Assembly: GCA_900299145.1 (NCBI GenBank)
Contig: OMIN01000011.1
Coordinates: forward strand, 1 to 56,708
Reading direction: 5' to 3'
Length of the DNA: 56,708 bases
Source of the DNA: Betaproteobacteria bacterium
GTDB taxonomy: Bacteria > Pseudomonadota > Gammaproteobacteria > Burkholderiales > SG8-41
This document shows, piece after piece, positions 1 through 8,075 of this stretch (its first letter is position 1; each line of letters starts with the position of its first letter). The position numbers and the translations under genes are program-made. The notes below the pieces were generated by a model. It saw only the letters and a list, made by a program, of their open reading frames with translations. It had not been told where the DNA came from and did not search any database.

Positions 1-1
1 C

Positions 2-178
2 AGCCTCGCTTTGCAGGGCGGCCCGTTCAGTGCTGAAGCGGCGCGGCGCTTTATTGCGCAGCCGCATGCACGCGAGGCGGCGCGCCTGCGCGTTTGGGAC
101 GATCATGCCAAGACGCCGGGTGCGGCAACGCCGCCGCTCATACATTACGCCGCCATCATGCGGCGCCGTGCCACATGA
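2..178 (+). CDS. C-terminal end of a phosphonate-associated HD-domain protein (PhnZ-like), partial
   Basis: Reading from base 2 gives 58 residues open to the left edge and ending at a TGA (176-178). The tail contains LQGGPFS near the start, then LRVWDDHAKTPG and PPLIHY. This resembles the C-terminus of the phosphonate-operon HD-domain family that includes PhnZ, the iron oxygenase that cleaves the C-P bond of 1-hydroxy-2-aminoethylphosphonate made by PhnY. The HD catalytic residues lie outside the window, so the family call rests on the tail and on the C-P lyase context. The stop overlaps the start of the next gene (ATGA), which indicates a shared transcript. It could also be another HD hydrolase with a similar tail. 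Confidence 0.6.
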   Translation, partial: SLALQGGPFSAEAARRFIAQPHAREAARLRVWDDHAKTPGAATPPLIHYAAIMRRRAT

Positions 179-684
179 AGCTGCTGGTGCGTGAGGCCAC
201 GCGCGGCGATTTGCCAGTAGTGGTCAGCCTGTTGGCCGAGATGGATTCGGGGGAAACGCCGATGCCACTCTCGCGCGCGGAGCGCATTTTTCGGGAAATG
301 TCGCGGTATCCCGATTACCGTTGTTACCTTGGATTCGACGGTGATACTCCGGTGGCAACCTTCTCGCTGCTGATTTTCGATGCGCTGGTGCATGGTGGCG
401 CGCGCGAAGCCATGCTCGACGGCGTGGTGGTCACTGCCGATAGGCGCGGGTACGGGCTGGGCCGCGCGATGATTCAAGAGGCCATGCGGCTATCGGCGGC
501 GGCGGGTTGCTACAAGCTCGCGCTGTCGTCCAACCTGAAACGCGCGGACGCTCACCGCTTTTATGAATCGCTGGGGTTTCAGCGGCACGGTGTGAGCTTC
601 GTCATTCCCGAGGTTGCTGCCATTGGAAGCGCTGCTTCAGACAGCGGCGCCATCATGCGCGGACGCCTTACCGTGGCCGAGTAA
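175..684 (+). CDS. GNAT-family N-acetyltransferase
   Basis: A 169-residue acetyltransferase starting at the ATG that overlaps the previous stop. An upstream in-frame extension to 94 is possible but lies inside the preceding gene. The core shows the GNAT pattern: a beta strand with MLDGVVVTADRRGYGLGRAM (acetyl-CoA pyrophosphate loop RRGYGLG) and a C-terminal AHRFYESLGFQR motif. In phosphonate clusters such enzymes (PhnO) acetylate aminoalkylphosphonates. PhnO is about 144 residues, so this protein is somewhat longer and orthology is not shown. The 3' end overlaps phnN by 48 bases tail to tail. The context suggests acetylation of an aminophosphonate or a detoxification role; that is inference. 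Confidence 0.8.
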   Translation: MKLLVREATRGDLPVVVSLLAEMDSGETPMPLSRAERIFREMSRYPDYRCYLGFDGDTPVATFSLLIFDALVHGGAREAMLDGVVVTADRRGYGLGRAMIQEAMRLSAAAGCYKLALSSNLKRADAHRFYESLGFQRHGVSFVIPEVAAIGSAASDSGAIMRGRLTVAE

Positions 685-1257
685 TACACCCACCAGTGCT
701 TGCGCGGCGGTTTCCAGTGCGCCGCTGTTATCGATGTTTACTAGCTGGGTCGCAGGCACAGGCAACGGCGGCGTGCGGCCCATGCGCCCAGCAATGGAAG
801 CGGCATTTTCACGCCCGCGCGCGATAAGACGTGCGTGAGCCACCTGCGGCGGCACGCTGACGTGCACCACGGTCATCGCTGGATATTTTGCTAGCGCGAC
901 CGGAAGATAGGCGCGCGAACCGTTCACTACCACGGTCAGTCCCGCGCGCAGCGGCGTGTTGATGGTGGCGGCTATTCCGTAACTGAAACCATGAGCGTCC
1001 CAATCGAGTGCAAAAAAACCGTTCTGCCGGTAATGCGCGAAGGCGAAGGCACTGACCGGTAGATCGCCGTTGTCACTGACCGGTAGATCGCCGTTGTCAC
1101 TGACCGCAATTCGCGTCACGTAGCGCCGGGAAAAGTATAACCTATTGTTTTTATTGGCTATTTTACTCGCGGCTGCTATGACGCTGTCTTTGCCGGCGCC
1201 AGATGGCCCGACGACGTAAATCAATCGCCCGTAGCTCAAAGCCTCAGTACTTGTCAC
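637..1257 (-). CDS. phnN: Ribose 1,5-bisphosphate phosphokinase PhnN
   Basis: PhnN phosphorylates ribose 1,5-bisphosphate to PRPP, the last step of the C-P lyase route. The N-terminus has LIYVVGPSGAGKDS (Walker A, K23 from the chosen start), followed by YFSRRYVTR and FALDWDAHGFSYGI, typical of the family. The start is uncertain. GTG 1257 has a weak GGA eight bases upstream and is used here; TTG 1281 and TTG 1239 are also possible. All lie at or near the end of the upstream gene, whose stop is at 1244-1246, so translation is probably coupled. An in-frame 24-bp tandem duplication adds eight residues (VSDNGDLP twice) in the loop after the RRYVTR motif. Confidence 0.9.
   Translation of the reverse strand: MTSTEALSYGRLIYVVGPSGAGKDSVIAAASKIANKNNRLYFSRRYVTRIAVSDNGDLPVSDNGDLPVSAFAFAHYRQNGFFALDWDAHGFSYGIAATINTPLRAGLTVVVNGSRAYLPVALAKYPAMTVVHVSVPPQVAHARLIARGRENAASIAGRMGRTPPLPVPATQLVNIDNSGALETAAQALVGVLLGHGKASAHDGAAV
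1050..1106. repeat. 24-bp tandem repeat inside phnN
   Basis: Two perfect 24-bp copies (1050-1073 and 1074-1097) are followed by the first nine bases of a third (1098-1106). The length is a multiple of three, so phnN stays open and gains a repeated eight-residue loop. It was probably produced by replication slippage. Confidence 0.95.
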
Positions 1258-2083
1258 GATAATTTTCCACGCTGCCGTCAAAGCCGTAACGGCGCGTTAT
1301 CACGAACGGCGCGTTGGGCGCGGGTTGCAGATAGATCGTCAGCGCATCCAGCCGCAGCGGCTGTTCGTTTAGCCGGGCGACCACGGGCGCCAGTGCATTG
1401 ATGATTTTCTGGCGCTCCGCAGCGGGCAGCGGGCCGGTAAGCGTCATGTGAAAGCGGAATTCCTGAAACACGTAGGGGTAACCCCATTCGGCCAAAAGGT
1501 TGGCCTGACGCGGCGTCAGGCGATTGGCGTGGCGGCGCGCCAGTTCGCGCGCATCGGGCGCTTCGCGCAAATGATCGAAAGCCGATACGCATTGCGCGGC
1601 CAACGCGTTCACCGCGGGCAGATTCGTGTCTGTAGCGAGACTGCCCACGGTGCTTTCACGAGGGAAACTTAACGCGACGAAACCGTCGATCTCGCACAAC
1701 TGCACTTGCGGTAATTCCACCACCATAAGCGATTGCGCCAAATCCTGCGCCTGAGCGTAGACGTCGTCTGGCGTGTAACCTGTCCTAAGGCGGAACGGCG
1801 CTTTCAGCGTGGCGTGAAAGCCATAGCGCCGGGGCGCGGCGGTTATACGCGTCAGCGTGCTGGCGTCGATGCTCATGCCTTCGAGATCGGGTAAATCGGG
1901 CAAGGACGGGCGCGCCACGCTGGTGTTGGTCAAAGGATCACGACCCAACCACGCGCAGCCGAAACACCACCACGCACTATCAGGCGGCGGCGCAAAATAG
2001 ATCGCGTAACGCGTGGGCTCCGCGAAATCTTCGCGGTGCACCGGAACTTCACGGGATTGCAGCGGATGCAGGTGAGCAACCAT
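1244..2083 (-). CDS. DUF1045 protein, 2H-phosphoesterase superfamily, phosphonate metabolism
   Basis: A 279-residue protein of the DUF1045 family that accompanies C-P lyase operons. Two H-x-T motifs characteristic of 2H phosphoesterases are present: GFHATLKAP (H90, T92) and RFHMTLTGPL (H212, T214). Members of this superfamily act on cyclic or linear phosphodiesters. No phnP (cyclic ribose phosphodiesterase) is present in the window, so this enzyme may hydrolyse the 1,2-cyclic ribose phosphate made by PhnJ; that is inference. It starts at an ATG, diverges from phnG across a 171-bp regulatory gap, and is the first gene of a two-gene unit with phnN. Confidence 0.88.
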   Translation of the reverse strand: MVAHLHPLQSREVPVHREDFAEPTRYAIYFAPPPDSAWWCFGCAWLGRDPLTNTSVARPSLPDLPDLEGMSIDASTLTRITAAPRRYGFHATLKAPFRLRTGYTPDDVYAQAQDLAQSLMVVELPQVQLCEIDGFVALSFPRESTVGSLATDTNLPAVNALAAQCVSAFDHLREAPDARELARRHANRLTPRQANLLAEWGYPYVFQEFRFHMTLTGPLPAAERQKIINALAPVVARLNEQPLRLDALTIYLQPAPNAPFVITRRYGFDGSVENYRDKY

Positions 2084-2125
2084 TTGATTTCACGGGAATT
2101 ATTTGCGTCAGCATACGCGGCCTTT

Positions 2126-2143
2126 GTTACTGTGGCATGACGG
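2126..2143 (-). promoter_or_regulatory. Candidate Pho box for the DUF1045-phnN unit
   Basis: On the minus strand the 18 bases read CCGTCAT-GCCA-CAGTAAC, matching 10 of 14 positions of the two half-sites of the PhoB consensus (CTGTCAT, 4-base spacer, CTGTCAT). It lies 43 bp upstream of the DUF1045 start. The match is moderate. Confidence 0.4.
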
Positions 2144-2190
2144 CGGCGGCGCCCTTTGAACTGAGTTTGTGCTCGAGTGCCACGCCATAA

Positions 2191-2208
2191 CGGTCATAAA
2201 ACCTTAAC
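2191..2208 (+). promoter_or_regulatory. Candidate Pho box for the phnGHIJKLM operon
   Basis: The 18 bases read CGGTCAT-AAAA-CCTTAAC. The first half-site matches CTGTCAT at 6 of 7 positions and the second is weak. It lies about 47 bp upstream of the chosen phnG start in the divergent intergenic gap, where a PhoB site would be expected. Confidence 0.3.
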
Positions 2209-2254
2209 GCGACGCGCGTAAATTTACGGAATCTTGTCTGAAGGACGCCTGACT

Positions 2255-2737
2255 GTGAGCACTGTTGATCTTTCCGCCGTATCCCGGCGCCAGCAATGGA
2301 TGTCGATACTCGCGTCCGCCGATCGCGATGCTCTCGAGGTTGTCTGCCGTCCGCTGGGAGACCTCATCCGCGTGCGCTGTCAATGGTTGCGCGCGCCCGA
2401 AACAGGGCTGGTGATGGTGCGCGGACGTATCGGCGGCAGTGGTGCGAAATTCAATCTGGGTGAAGTGCCAGTGACACGTTGCGCGTTGCGATTACAGATC
2501 GAAAAAAACAGTAGCACGGGCGCGGCCTGGGTGCAGGGGCGCGATGTGCATCACGCCGAACTGGCGGCACGCATTGACGCCTTATTGCAAATACCCGTCC
2601 ATTCCGAACACGTATACGGGCAGGTGATTACACCGCTCGCCGCCGGACGAAGCGCGCGTCGCGAGACGGCTGCGCGCAAGGCAGCTGCGACCAAAGTCGA
2701 GTTCTATACCCTGGCGCGCGAGTCGCTGGCCGGGTGA
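2255..2737 (+). CDS. phnG: C-P lyase core complex subunit PhnG
   Basis: PhnG is part of the PhnGHIJ complex that transfers alkylphosphonate to ATP, displacing adenine, and cleaves the C-P bond. The protein has RRQQWMSILASA near the N-terminus, ETGLVMVRGRIGGSGAKFN, WVQGRDVHHAE and a C-terminal KVEFYTLAR, all matching the family. GTG 2255 is chosen because AAGGA lies ten bases upstream, giving about 160 residues (E. coli has 150). A TTG at 2234 would add seven residues. It is the first gene of the plus-strand phn operon. Confidence 0.95.
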   Translation: MSTVDLSAVSRRQQWMSILASADRDALEVVCRPLGDLIRVRCQWLRAPETGLVMVRGRIGGSGAKFNLGEVPVTRCALRLQIEKNSSTGAAWVQGRDVHHAELAARIDALLQIPVHSEHVYGQVITPLAAGRSARRETAARKAAATKVEFYTLARESLAG

Positions 2738-2770
2738 AATCCTGACGTAATTAGGTAATAGCGAAAACGC

Positions 2771-3376
2771 ATGATGAATACTATTTCGGATGTTCCTCCC
2801 GCCCTGGCACCGGGTTTTGATCAGCCCGTGTTTGACAGCATTAAGGTGTTTCGCGTGGTGGCCGATGCCATGGCACATCCCGGCGAAATTAAGCGGATCG
2901 ATGCGCGTCCTCCGGCGCCCGCGCAACTCATGCCTGCCGCCGCCGCGTTGTGTCTCACGTTGCTCGATTTTGAAACGGTGTTGTGGACGCAAAACCCGCA
3001 TTCCGCCGTTAGCGAGTATCTGCGCTTTCATTGCGGCTGCCCTGTTACGCAGACGCCGTCGCAAGCCGCTTTTGCGTGGATCGACAGTACGATGAATATG
3101 CCGCCGTTGAGCGCGTTTATCGCGGGCGATCCCGAATATCCCGACCGTTCCACGACATTGCTGATACAGGTGAAGAGCCTGTCCAACGCCAGCGGCGTGC
3201 GGCTTTTCGGGCCGGGCATACGTGAATCGATCTATCTGGACGTGGCGGGCATTCCCGCGGCGTATTGGCGTGAGCTCCAAGCGAGCCGCGCCGCCTTTCC
3301 CTGCGGTATCGATATCGTTTTCATCTGGGGCGAACGCATTGCCGCGTTGCCCCGTACAACCCAGGTGGTGATGTGA
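2771..3376 (+). CDS. phnH: C-P lyase core complex subunit PhnH
   Basis: A 201-residue PhnH homologue, a subunit of the C-P lyase core complex. Family segments include the N-terminal FRVVADAMAHPGEI, the central LRFHCGCP, and RLFGPGI in the C-terminal half. It starts at the first of two adjacent ATG codons, 33 bp after phnG. The stop is one base before the phnI start, consistent with a tightly coupled operon. Confidence 0.96.
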   Translation: MMNTISDVPPALAPGFDQPVFDSIKVFRVVADAMAHPGEIKRIDARPPAPAQLMPAAAALCLTLLDFETVLWTQNPHSAVSEYLRFHCGCPVTQTPSQAAFAWIDSTMNMPPLSAFIAGDPEYPDRSTTLLIQVKSLSNASGVRLFGPGIRESIYLDVAGIPAAYWRELQASRAAFPCGIDIVFIWGERIAALPRTTQVVM

Positions 3377-3377
3377 C

Positions 3378-4496
3378 ATGTATATCGCGGTCAAGGGGGG
3401 CGAACAGGCGATACTCAATTCGTGGCGGCTGCTGGCCGAAAAGCGGCGCGGCGATGCGCGGCATGCTGAATTGTCTCTGGCGCAAATTCGCGAACAGCTG
3501 GGGCTGGCGGTTGACCGCGTCATGGTCGAAGGCTCGCTCTACGATCCGGAACTAGCCGCGCTGGCGATTAAGCAGGCACAGGGCGATCTGATCGAGGCCG
3601 TGTTTTTGCTGCGTGCTTACCGCACGACGCTGCCGCGTCTGGGTGTGTCGTTGCCTATTGATACTGGCACCATGCGTCTGGAGCGCCGGATTTCGGCGAT
3701 TTACAAGGATGTGCCCGGCGGTCAGGTGCTGGGGGCAACTTACGATTACACCCAGCGTTTGCTGGATTTTCAGCTTGCCGTGGCAAATGCCGGCCCGCCT
3801 ACGGCGGCACAGGAATCGGTGCAATCTATGCCGCCTGCGCCACGCGTGACCGACATCATGGGCGGCGAAGGGCTGCTTGCTCCTGAAACGCCAACGCCGG
3901 GTGATCCGGTGCCGCGCGACCTGACGCGCGAGCCGATGGAGTTTCCCGCGGATCGCGCCCTGCGGCTGCAAAACCTTGCGCGGGGCGATGAAGGATTCTT
4001 ATTGGCGCTGGGCTACTCCTCGCAACGAGGCTATGGCAATACGCATCCCTTCGCGGGCGAGATACGCCAAGGCATGGTGATTGTCGAAGTTGAACCCGAG
4101 GAACTGGGTTTCCCGGTTGAGATCGGTGAAATCGAAATCACCGAATGCCAGATGGTGAATCAGTTCGCCGGAAGCGCCAGTATGCTGCCGCAGTTCACGC
4201 GCGGCTATGGCTTGACCTTCGGTGCCTGCGAACGCAAGGCAATGGCCATGGCGCTGGTGGATCGCAGCCTGCGCGCCGAAGAACTCGGCGAAACGGTGAC
4301 CGCTCCGGCGCAGATGCAGGAGTTCGTGCTGTATCACAGCGACAATGTCGAAGCCTCCGGATTTGTGCAGCATCTGAAATTGCCGCACTACGTCGATTTT
4401 CAGTCGGAACTGGAGTTGGTGCGCAAGCTGCGCGCGCGGCACGCGGCACACGCGACAGTCTCATTATCCCCATCGGCCGGCGCGGAGGCTGCGTGA
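3378..4496 (+). CDS. phnI: C-P lyase core complex subunit PhnI (nucleosidase)
   Basis: PhnI removes adenine from ATP or GTP so that phosphonate is attached to ribose C1; it needs PhnG, PhnH and PhnL. The 372 residues begin MYIAVKGGEQAI and include the family segments ATYDYTQRLLDFQLAVANAGPP (quoted in part: DYTQRLLDFQ), LALGYSSQRGYGNTHPFAGEIR (in part: SSQRGYGNTHPF) and YHSDNVEASGFVQHLKLPHY (in part: HSDNVEASGF). The length is close to E. coli (354). The last base of its stop is the first base of the phnJ ATG. Confidence 0.97.
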   Translation: MYIAVKGGEQAILNSWRLLAEKRRGDARHAELSLAQIREQLGLAVDRVMVEGSLYDPELAALAIKQAQGDLIEAVFLLRAYRTTLPRLGVSLPIDTGTMRLERRISAIYKDVPGGQVLGATYDYTQRLLDFQLAVANAGPPTAAQESVQSMPPAPRVTDIMGGEGLLAPETPTPGDPVPRDLTREPMEFPADRALRLQNLARGDEGFLLALGYSSQRGYGNTHPFAGEIRQGMVIVEVEPEELGFPVEIGEIEITECQMVNQFAGSASMLPQFTRGYGLTFGACERKAMAMALVDRSLRAEELGETVTAPAQMQEFVLYHSDNVEASGFVQHLKLPHYVDFQSELELVRKLRARHAAHATVSLSPSAGAEAA

Positions 4497-5359
4497 TGGC
4501 CGCCACGGAAACCGTCGAAGGCTACAACTTCGCGTACCTGGATGAGCACACCAAACGCATGATCCGCCGCGCGATATTGAAAGCTATTGCGATCCCAGGC
4601 TATCAGGTTCCGTTCGGCAGCCGTGAGATGCCGCTGCCGTATGGTTGGGGCACCGGCGGCATACAGGTCACCGCTGCGGTCATCGGGCCGGACGACGTGC
4701 TGAAAGTGATAGATCAAGGCTCTGACGACACCACCAACGCGGTCAATATCCGGCGCTTTTTCGCGCGTACCACTGGCGTGAAAACCACCGAGCGCACCTT
4801 GGAAGCGACGATTATCCAAACGCGCCACCGCATACCCGAAACACCTCTGCGTGACGGGCAAATCCTCGTCTATCAGGTACCTATACCCGAAATGCTGCGC
4901 TGGCTGGAGCCGCGTGAAGCCGAGACACGCAAGATGCATGCGTTGTCCGAGTACGGCGCGATGCACGTGAAGCTCTACGAAGATATCGCGCGCCACGGCT
5001 ACATTGCCGCGACTTACGACTACCCGGTGATCGTCAACGAACGCTATCTGATGCGCCCGTCGCCGATTCCCAAGTTCGACAATCCGAAAATGCACATGAA
5101 TCCGGCGCTGCAGCTCTTCGGCGCGGGACGCGAAAAACGCATTTACGCGGTGCCGCCGTATACCGCCGTGCGCAGCCTTGATTTCGAGGACCATCCGTTT
5201 GAAACCCAGCACTGGGATCACGCCTGCGAACTGTGCGGCGCGGCGGACAGCTTTCTCGATGAAGTCATCATGGATGATCGCGGCACGCGCATGTTCGTGT
5301 GTTCGGACAGTGAATACTGTTTGTCGCGGCGCGAGAAGCAACAACCGGCGGTGGCATGA
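4496..5359 (+). CDS. phnJ: Alpha-D-ribose 1-methylphosphonate 5-phosphate C-P lyase PhnJ
   Basis: PhnJ is the radical SAM enzyme that breaks the C-P bond, releasing the alkane and 5-phosphoribosyl 1,2-cyclic phosphate. The 287-residue protein begins with GYNFAYLDEHTKRMIRR and has the PLPYGWGTGGIQ segment. Four cysteines at the C-terminus (C244, C247, C269, C275) have exactly the spacing of the E. coli set 241/244/266/272 that binds the iron-sulfur cluster. The ATG is chosen because it overlaps the phnI stop; a longer open frame to 4145 lies inside phnI. The stop overlaps the phnK start (ATGA). Confidence 0.98.
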   Translation: MAATETVEGYNFAYLDEHTKRMIRRAILKAIAIPGYQVPFGSREMPLPYGWGTGGIQVTAAVIGPDDVLKVIDQGSDDTTNAVNIRRFFARTTGVKTTERTLEATIIQTRHRIPETPLRDGQILVYQVPIPEMLRWLEPREAETRKMHALSEYGAMHVKLYEDIARHGYIAATYDYPVIVNERYLMRPSPIPKFDNPKMHMNPALQLFGAGREKRIYAVPPYTAVRSLDFEDHPFETQHWDHACELCGAADSFLDEVIMDDRGTRMFVCSDSEYCLSRREKQQPAVA

Positions 5360-6144
5360 GCGGCGCCATGGACGAATCCCCGCTGCTGGAAGTGCAGGAA
5401 CTCGGCTACAGCTACGGTACGCGCGCCGCCTGCGCCGGAATAACGTTTGACTTGTATCCCGGTGAAGTGCTGGCCGTGGTGGGTGAATCCGGTTCCGGCA
5501 AGACTACGTTGCTGCGTTGTATCTCGGGGCAGTTGCGGCCTGACGAGGGCCGTGTGCTGTTTCAGACCCGCGCTGGTGAAATCGCCGATGTGTGGGCGGT
5601 TTCCGAGGCGTCGCGCCGACTGCTCACGCGCACCGATTGGGGCTTTGTGCATCAGAACCCGCGCGATGGTTTGCGCACTGACGTTAGCGCGGGCGCCAAC
5701 ATCGGCGAGCGTCTGATGGCCATTGGTGCACGCCGCTACGGCAACATCCGCCAGGAAGCCACCGCGTGGATGTACAAGGTTGAACTAGACGCCGCGCGTA
5801 TCGATGACTCGCCGCAGGCGTTTTCCGGCGGCATGCAGCAGCGTCTGCAAATCTCGCGCAATCTGGTATCGCAGCCGCGGCTGGCGTTCATGGATGAGCC
5901 CACGGCCGGGCTGGATGTGTCGGTGCAGGCGCGGCTGCTCGACTTGCTGCGCGGGCTGACGAGCGATCTGGGCTTGTCCGCCGTGATCGTCACGCACGAT
6001 CTGGCCGTGGCGCGTTTGCTCGCGCACCGCACGCTGGTCATGCAGGCGGGGCGCATGGTCGAAGCGGGCCTCACCGACCAGGTGCTCGACGATCCGCAAC
6101 ACGCGTACACCCAACTGCTGGTGTCGTCGGCCTTGCCAGCCTAG
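5356..6144 (+). CDS. phnK: C-P lyase ABC-type ATPase PhnK
   Basis: PhnK is an ABC-family ATPase that docks on the C-P lyase core complex; it is not a transport ATPase. The 262 residues contain Walker A GESGSGKTT (from residue 43), the signature FSGGMQQRLQISR, Walker B LAFMDEPTAGLD and the switch VTHD. Near the Q-loop, DWGFVHQNPRDGLR matches PhnK. It overlaps phnJ by four bases and is followed nine bases later by phnL. Confidence 0.96.
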   Translation: MSGAMDESPLLEVQELGYSYGTRAACAGITFDLYPGEVLAVVGESGSGKTTLLRCISGQLRPDEGRVLFQTRAGEIADVWAVSEASRRLLTRTDWGFVHQNPRDGLRTDVSAGANIGERLMAIGARRYGNIRQEATAWMYKVELDAARIDDSPQAFSGGMQQRLQISRNLVSQPRLAFMDEPTAGLDVSVQARLLDLLRGLTSDLGLSAVIVTHDLAVARLLAHRTLVMQAGRMVEAGLTDQVLDDPQHAYTQLLVSSALPA

Positions 6145-6153
6145 TGAATTTAA

Positions 6154-6858
6154 ATGCTTATGGAAAATATCATACAAATCAATAACTTATGCAAATCATT
6201 CATATTGCATATGCAAGGCGGCGTGAATCTGTCGGTGCTCGATGCGGTGACGCTGGCCGCATCTGCTGGTGAGTGTGTAGCAATCGCCGGAAGTTCTGGC
6301 GCGGGTAAAAGCACGTTGCTGAAATGCATTTATGCCAACTATCGCGCGCAAGCCGGCAGCGTGTGCGTGCGGCATCGCGGTGGCTGGGTGGACATGGCGC
6401 GCGCGCAGCCGCGCGAGGTTCTCGACGTACGCCGCTACACCATGGGTTATGTCAGCCAGTTTCTGCGGGTGATTCCGCGCGTACCGGCACTGAATATCGT
6501 CATGGCACCGCTGCTCGCGGCTGGTACAGAACCGACCATGGCACGTGCGAGGGCGCAAACGCTGCTGGAACGGCTGAACATTCCGTCTCGCCTGTGGCCG
6601 CTGCCGCCGGCGACGTTTTCCGGGGGCGAGCAGCAGCGCGTAAACATCGCCCGCGCCTTTGCCCCCCAGCCGCCGGTGATGTTACTCGACGAACCCACCG
6701 CTGCGCTGGATGAGGTCAACCGCAGCGCTGTGGTGGATTTAATCCGCGATGCGCGGCGGCGTGGCGCCCTGCTGGTGGGCATTTTTCACGATCATTCGGT
6801 GCGCACGGCGGTTGCTACGCGCCTTTTTCCTTTGCGGCCTTCCGGAGCAAGCGCATGA
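6154..6858 (+). CDS. phnL: C-P lyase ABC-type ATPase PhnL
   Basis: The second ABC-type subunit of the C-P lyase system, needed for the PhnI reaction. The 234 residues hold Walker A GSSGAGKST, GYVSQFLRVIPRV (Q-loop), signature SGGEQQRVNIAR and Walker B VMLLDEPTAALD. The first 60 bases of the gene are unusually AT-rich compared with its neighbours. The stop overlaps the phnM ATG (ATGA). Confidence 0.95.
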   Translation: MLMENIIQINNLCKSFILHMQGGVNLSVLDAVTLAASAGECVAIAGSSGAGKSTLLKCIYANYRAQAGSVCVRHRGGWVDMARAQPREVLDVRRYTMGYVSQFLRVIPRVPALNIVMAPLLAAGTEPTMARARAQTLLERLNIPSRLWPLPPATFSGGEQQRVNIARAFAPQPPVMLLDEPTAALDEVNRSAVVDLIRDARRRGALLVGIFHDHSVRTAVATRLFPLRPSGASA

Positions 6859-7994
6859 CACAGATGAACATTACCAATACGCGCATCGTCACCCGCGAGC
6901 GTGACTTCTTGGGCAACCTGCACGTGCGTTGCGGCAACATTGCTGGCTTCGATGAAGGGGTGCTGCGGCTGGCCGGCGCGGAGGACTGGAATGGCGATTA
7001 CCTGCTGCCCGGCTTTATCGAATTGCATACCGACAATCTCGAAAAACATCTAATGCCGCGGCCCAAGGTGAGTTGGCCGGAATTTCCCGCGCTGTTGGCG
7101 CACGACGCCGAGGTTGCCGCCGCCGGTATCACCACCGTTTACGACGCACTGGGCGTGGGTGACGTGGACGAGGCTGCGCTGCGCGGCAAGGACATGTCCG
7201 AACTGACGCGCTGCATTGATGATGCGGAAAAGGCTGGTCTGCTACGCGTGGAACACCGACTGCATGTACGCTGTGAGCTCCCCGCGCCCAATGCCGTGCG
7301 CCTATTTGAGCCGTTTCTGAACAATACGCGCGTGCAACTGCTGTCGCTGATGGATCACACCCCGGGCCAGCGTCAATGGACGAATGTCGAACAGGCGCGT
7401 GTTTACTACACCGGCAAGAAGGGTTGGAGCGACGAGAAATTCGATCACGTGGTCAACGAGTCCAAAACCCTGCAACAGCAGTATGCCAAACCGCACCGTG
7501 AGTTTTTTGTAGAACACGCTCGCAGCCGCAGCATACCGCTGGCGAGCCACGACGATACGACACCAGAACATGTCAGCGAAGCGCGCGAGGCCGGCATTGC
7601 CGTATCGGAATTTCCCACCACTTTTGAAGCCGCGCGTGCCGCCCGCGCCAATGCGCTGGGCATCGTGATGGGCGCGCCGAACGTGGTGCGCGGAGGCTCG
7701 CATTCGGGCAATATCGCGGCGGCCGATCTCGCCCGCCAGGGGTTGCTGGATGTGTTGTCGTCAGATTACGTGCCCTCGAGTCTCTTGAGCGCGGCATTTA
7801 TTCTAGTGGACAAATGCGGTTTCACTGTGGCGCAGGCTGTGGCCACTATCAGCGCGAACCCGGCACGCTGCGTAGGCCTCGCAGATCGCGGCGAAATCGC
7901 CGAAGGCAAACGAGCGGATTTTTCGCGGGTGCGGCTAGTCAAAGGTGTACCCAGCGTCATTGCGGTGTGGCGCGGCGGAAAGCGTGTCGCGTAA
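6855..7994 (+). CDS. phnM: Alpha-D-ribose 1-methylphosphonate 5-triphosphate diphosphatase PhnM
   Basis: PhnM removes pyrophosphate from the ribosyl phosphonate triphosphate before PhnJ acts. It is an amidohydrolase-superfamily enzyme of 379 residues with the metal-binding segments LPGFIELHTDNLEKH, PLASHDDTTPEH and DVLSSDYVPSSLL. It is the last gene of the phnGHIJKLM operon and is followed by an 81-bp gap before the convergent ppx gene. No phnF regulator or phnCDE transporter is present in the window. Confidence 0.97.
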   Translation: MTQMNITNTRIVTRERDFLGNLHVRCGNIAGFDEGVLRLAGAEDWNGDYLLPGFIELHTDNLEKHLMPRPKVSWPEFPALLAHDAEVAAAGITTVYDALGVGDVDEAALRGKDMSELTRCIDDAEKAGLLRVEHRLHVRCELPAPNAVRLFEPFLNNTRVQLLSLMDHTPGQRQWTNVEQARVYYTGKKGWSDEKFDHVVNESKTLQQQYAKPHREFFVEHARSRSIPLASHDDTTPEHVSEAREAGIAVSEFPTTFEAARAARANALGIVMGAPNVVRGGSHSGNIAAADLARQGLLDVLSSDYVPSSLLSAAFILVDKCGFTVAQAVATISANPARCVGLADRGEIAEGKRADFSRVRLVKGVPSVIAVWRGGKRVA

Positions 7995-8075
7995 CGAACG
8001 GCCGCCAGTACGTCAAACACGTATACGAGTAAACGCCAAGCACTCCAGCTGCGGGAACTAGCAACTTAGTGCAAA

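Noticed and set aside
2582-3523. Long minus-strand open frame opposite phnH
   Set aside because: A shadow frame in G+C-rich coding DNA; the plus-strand phnG-phnH-phnI genes explain the region fully.
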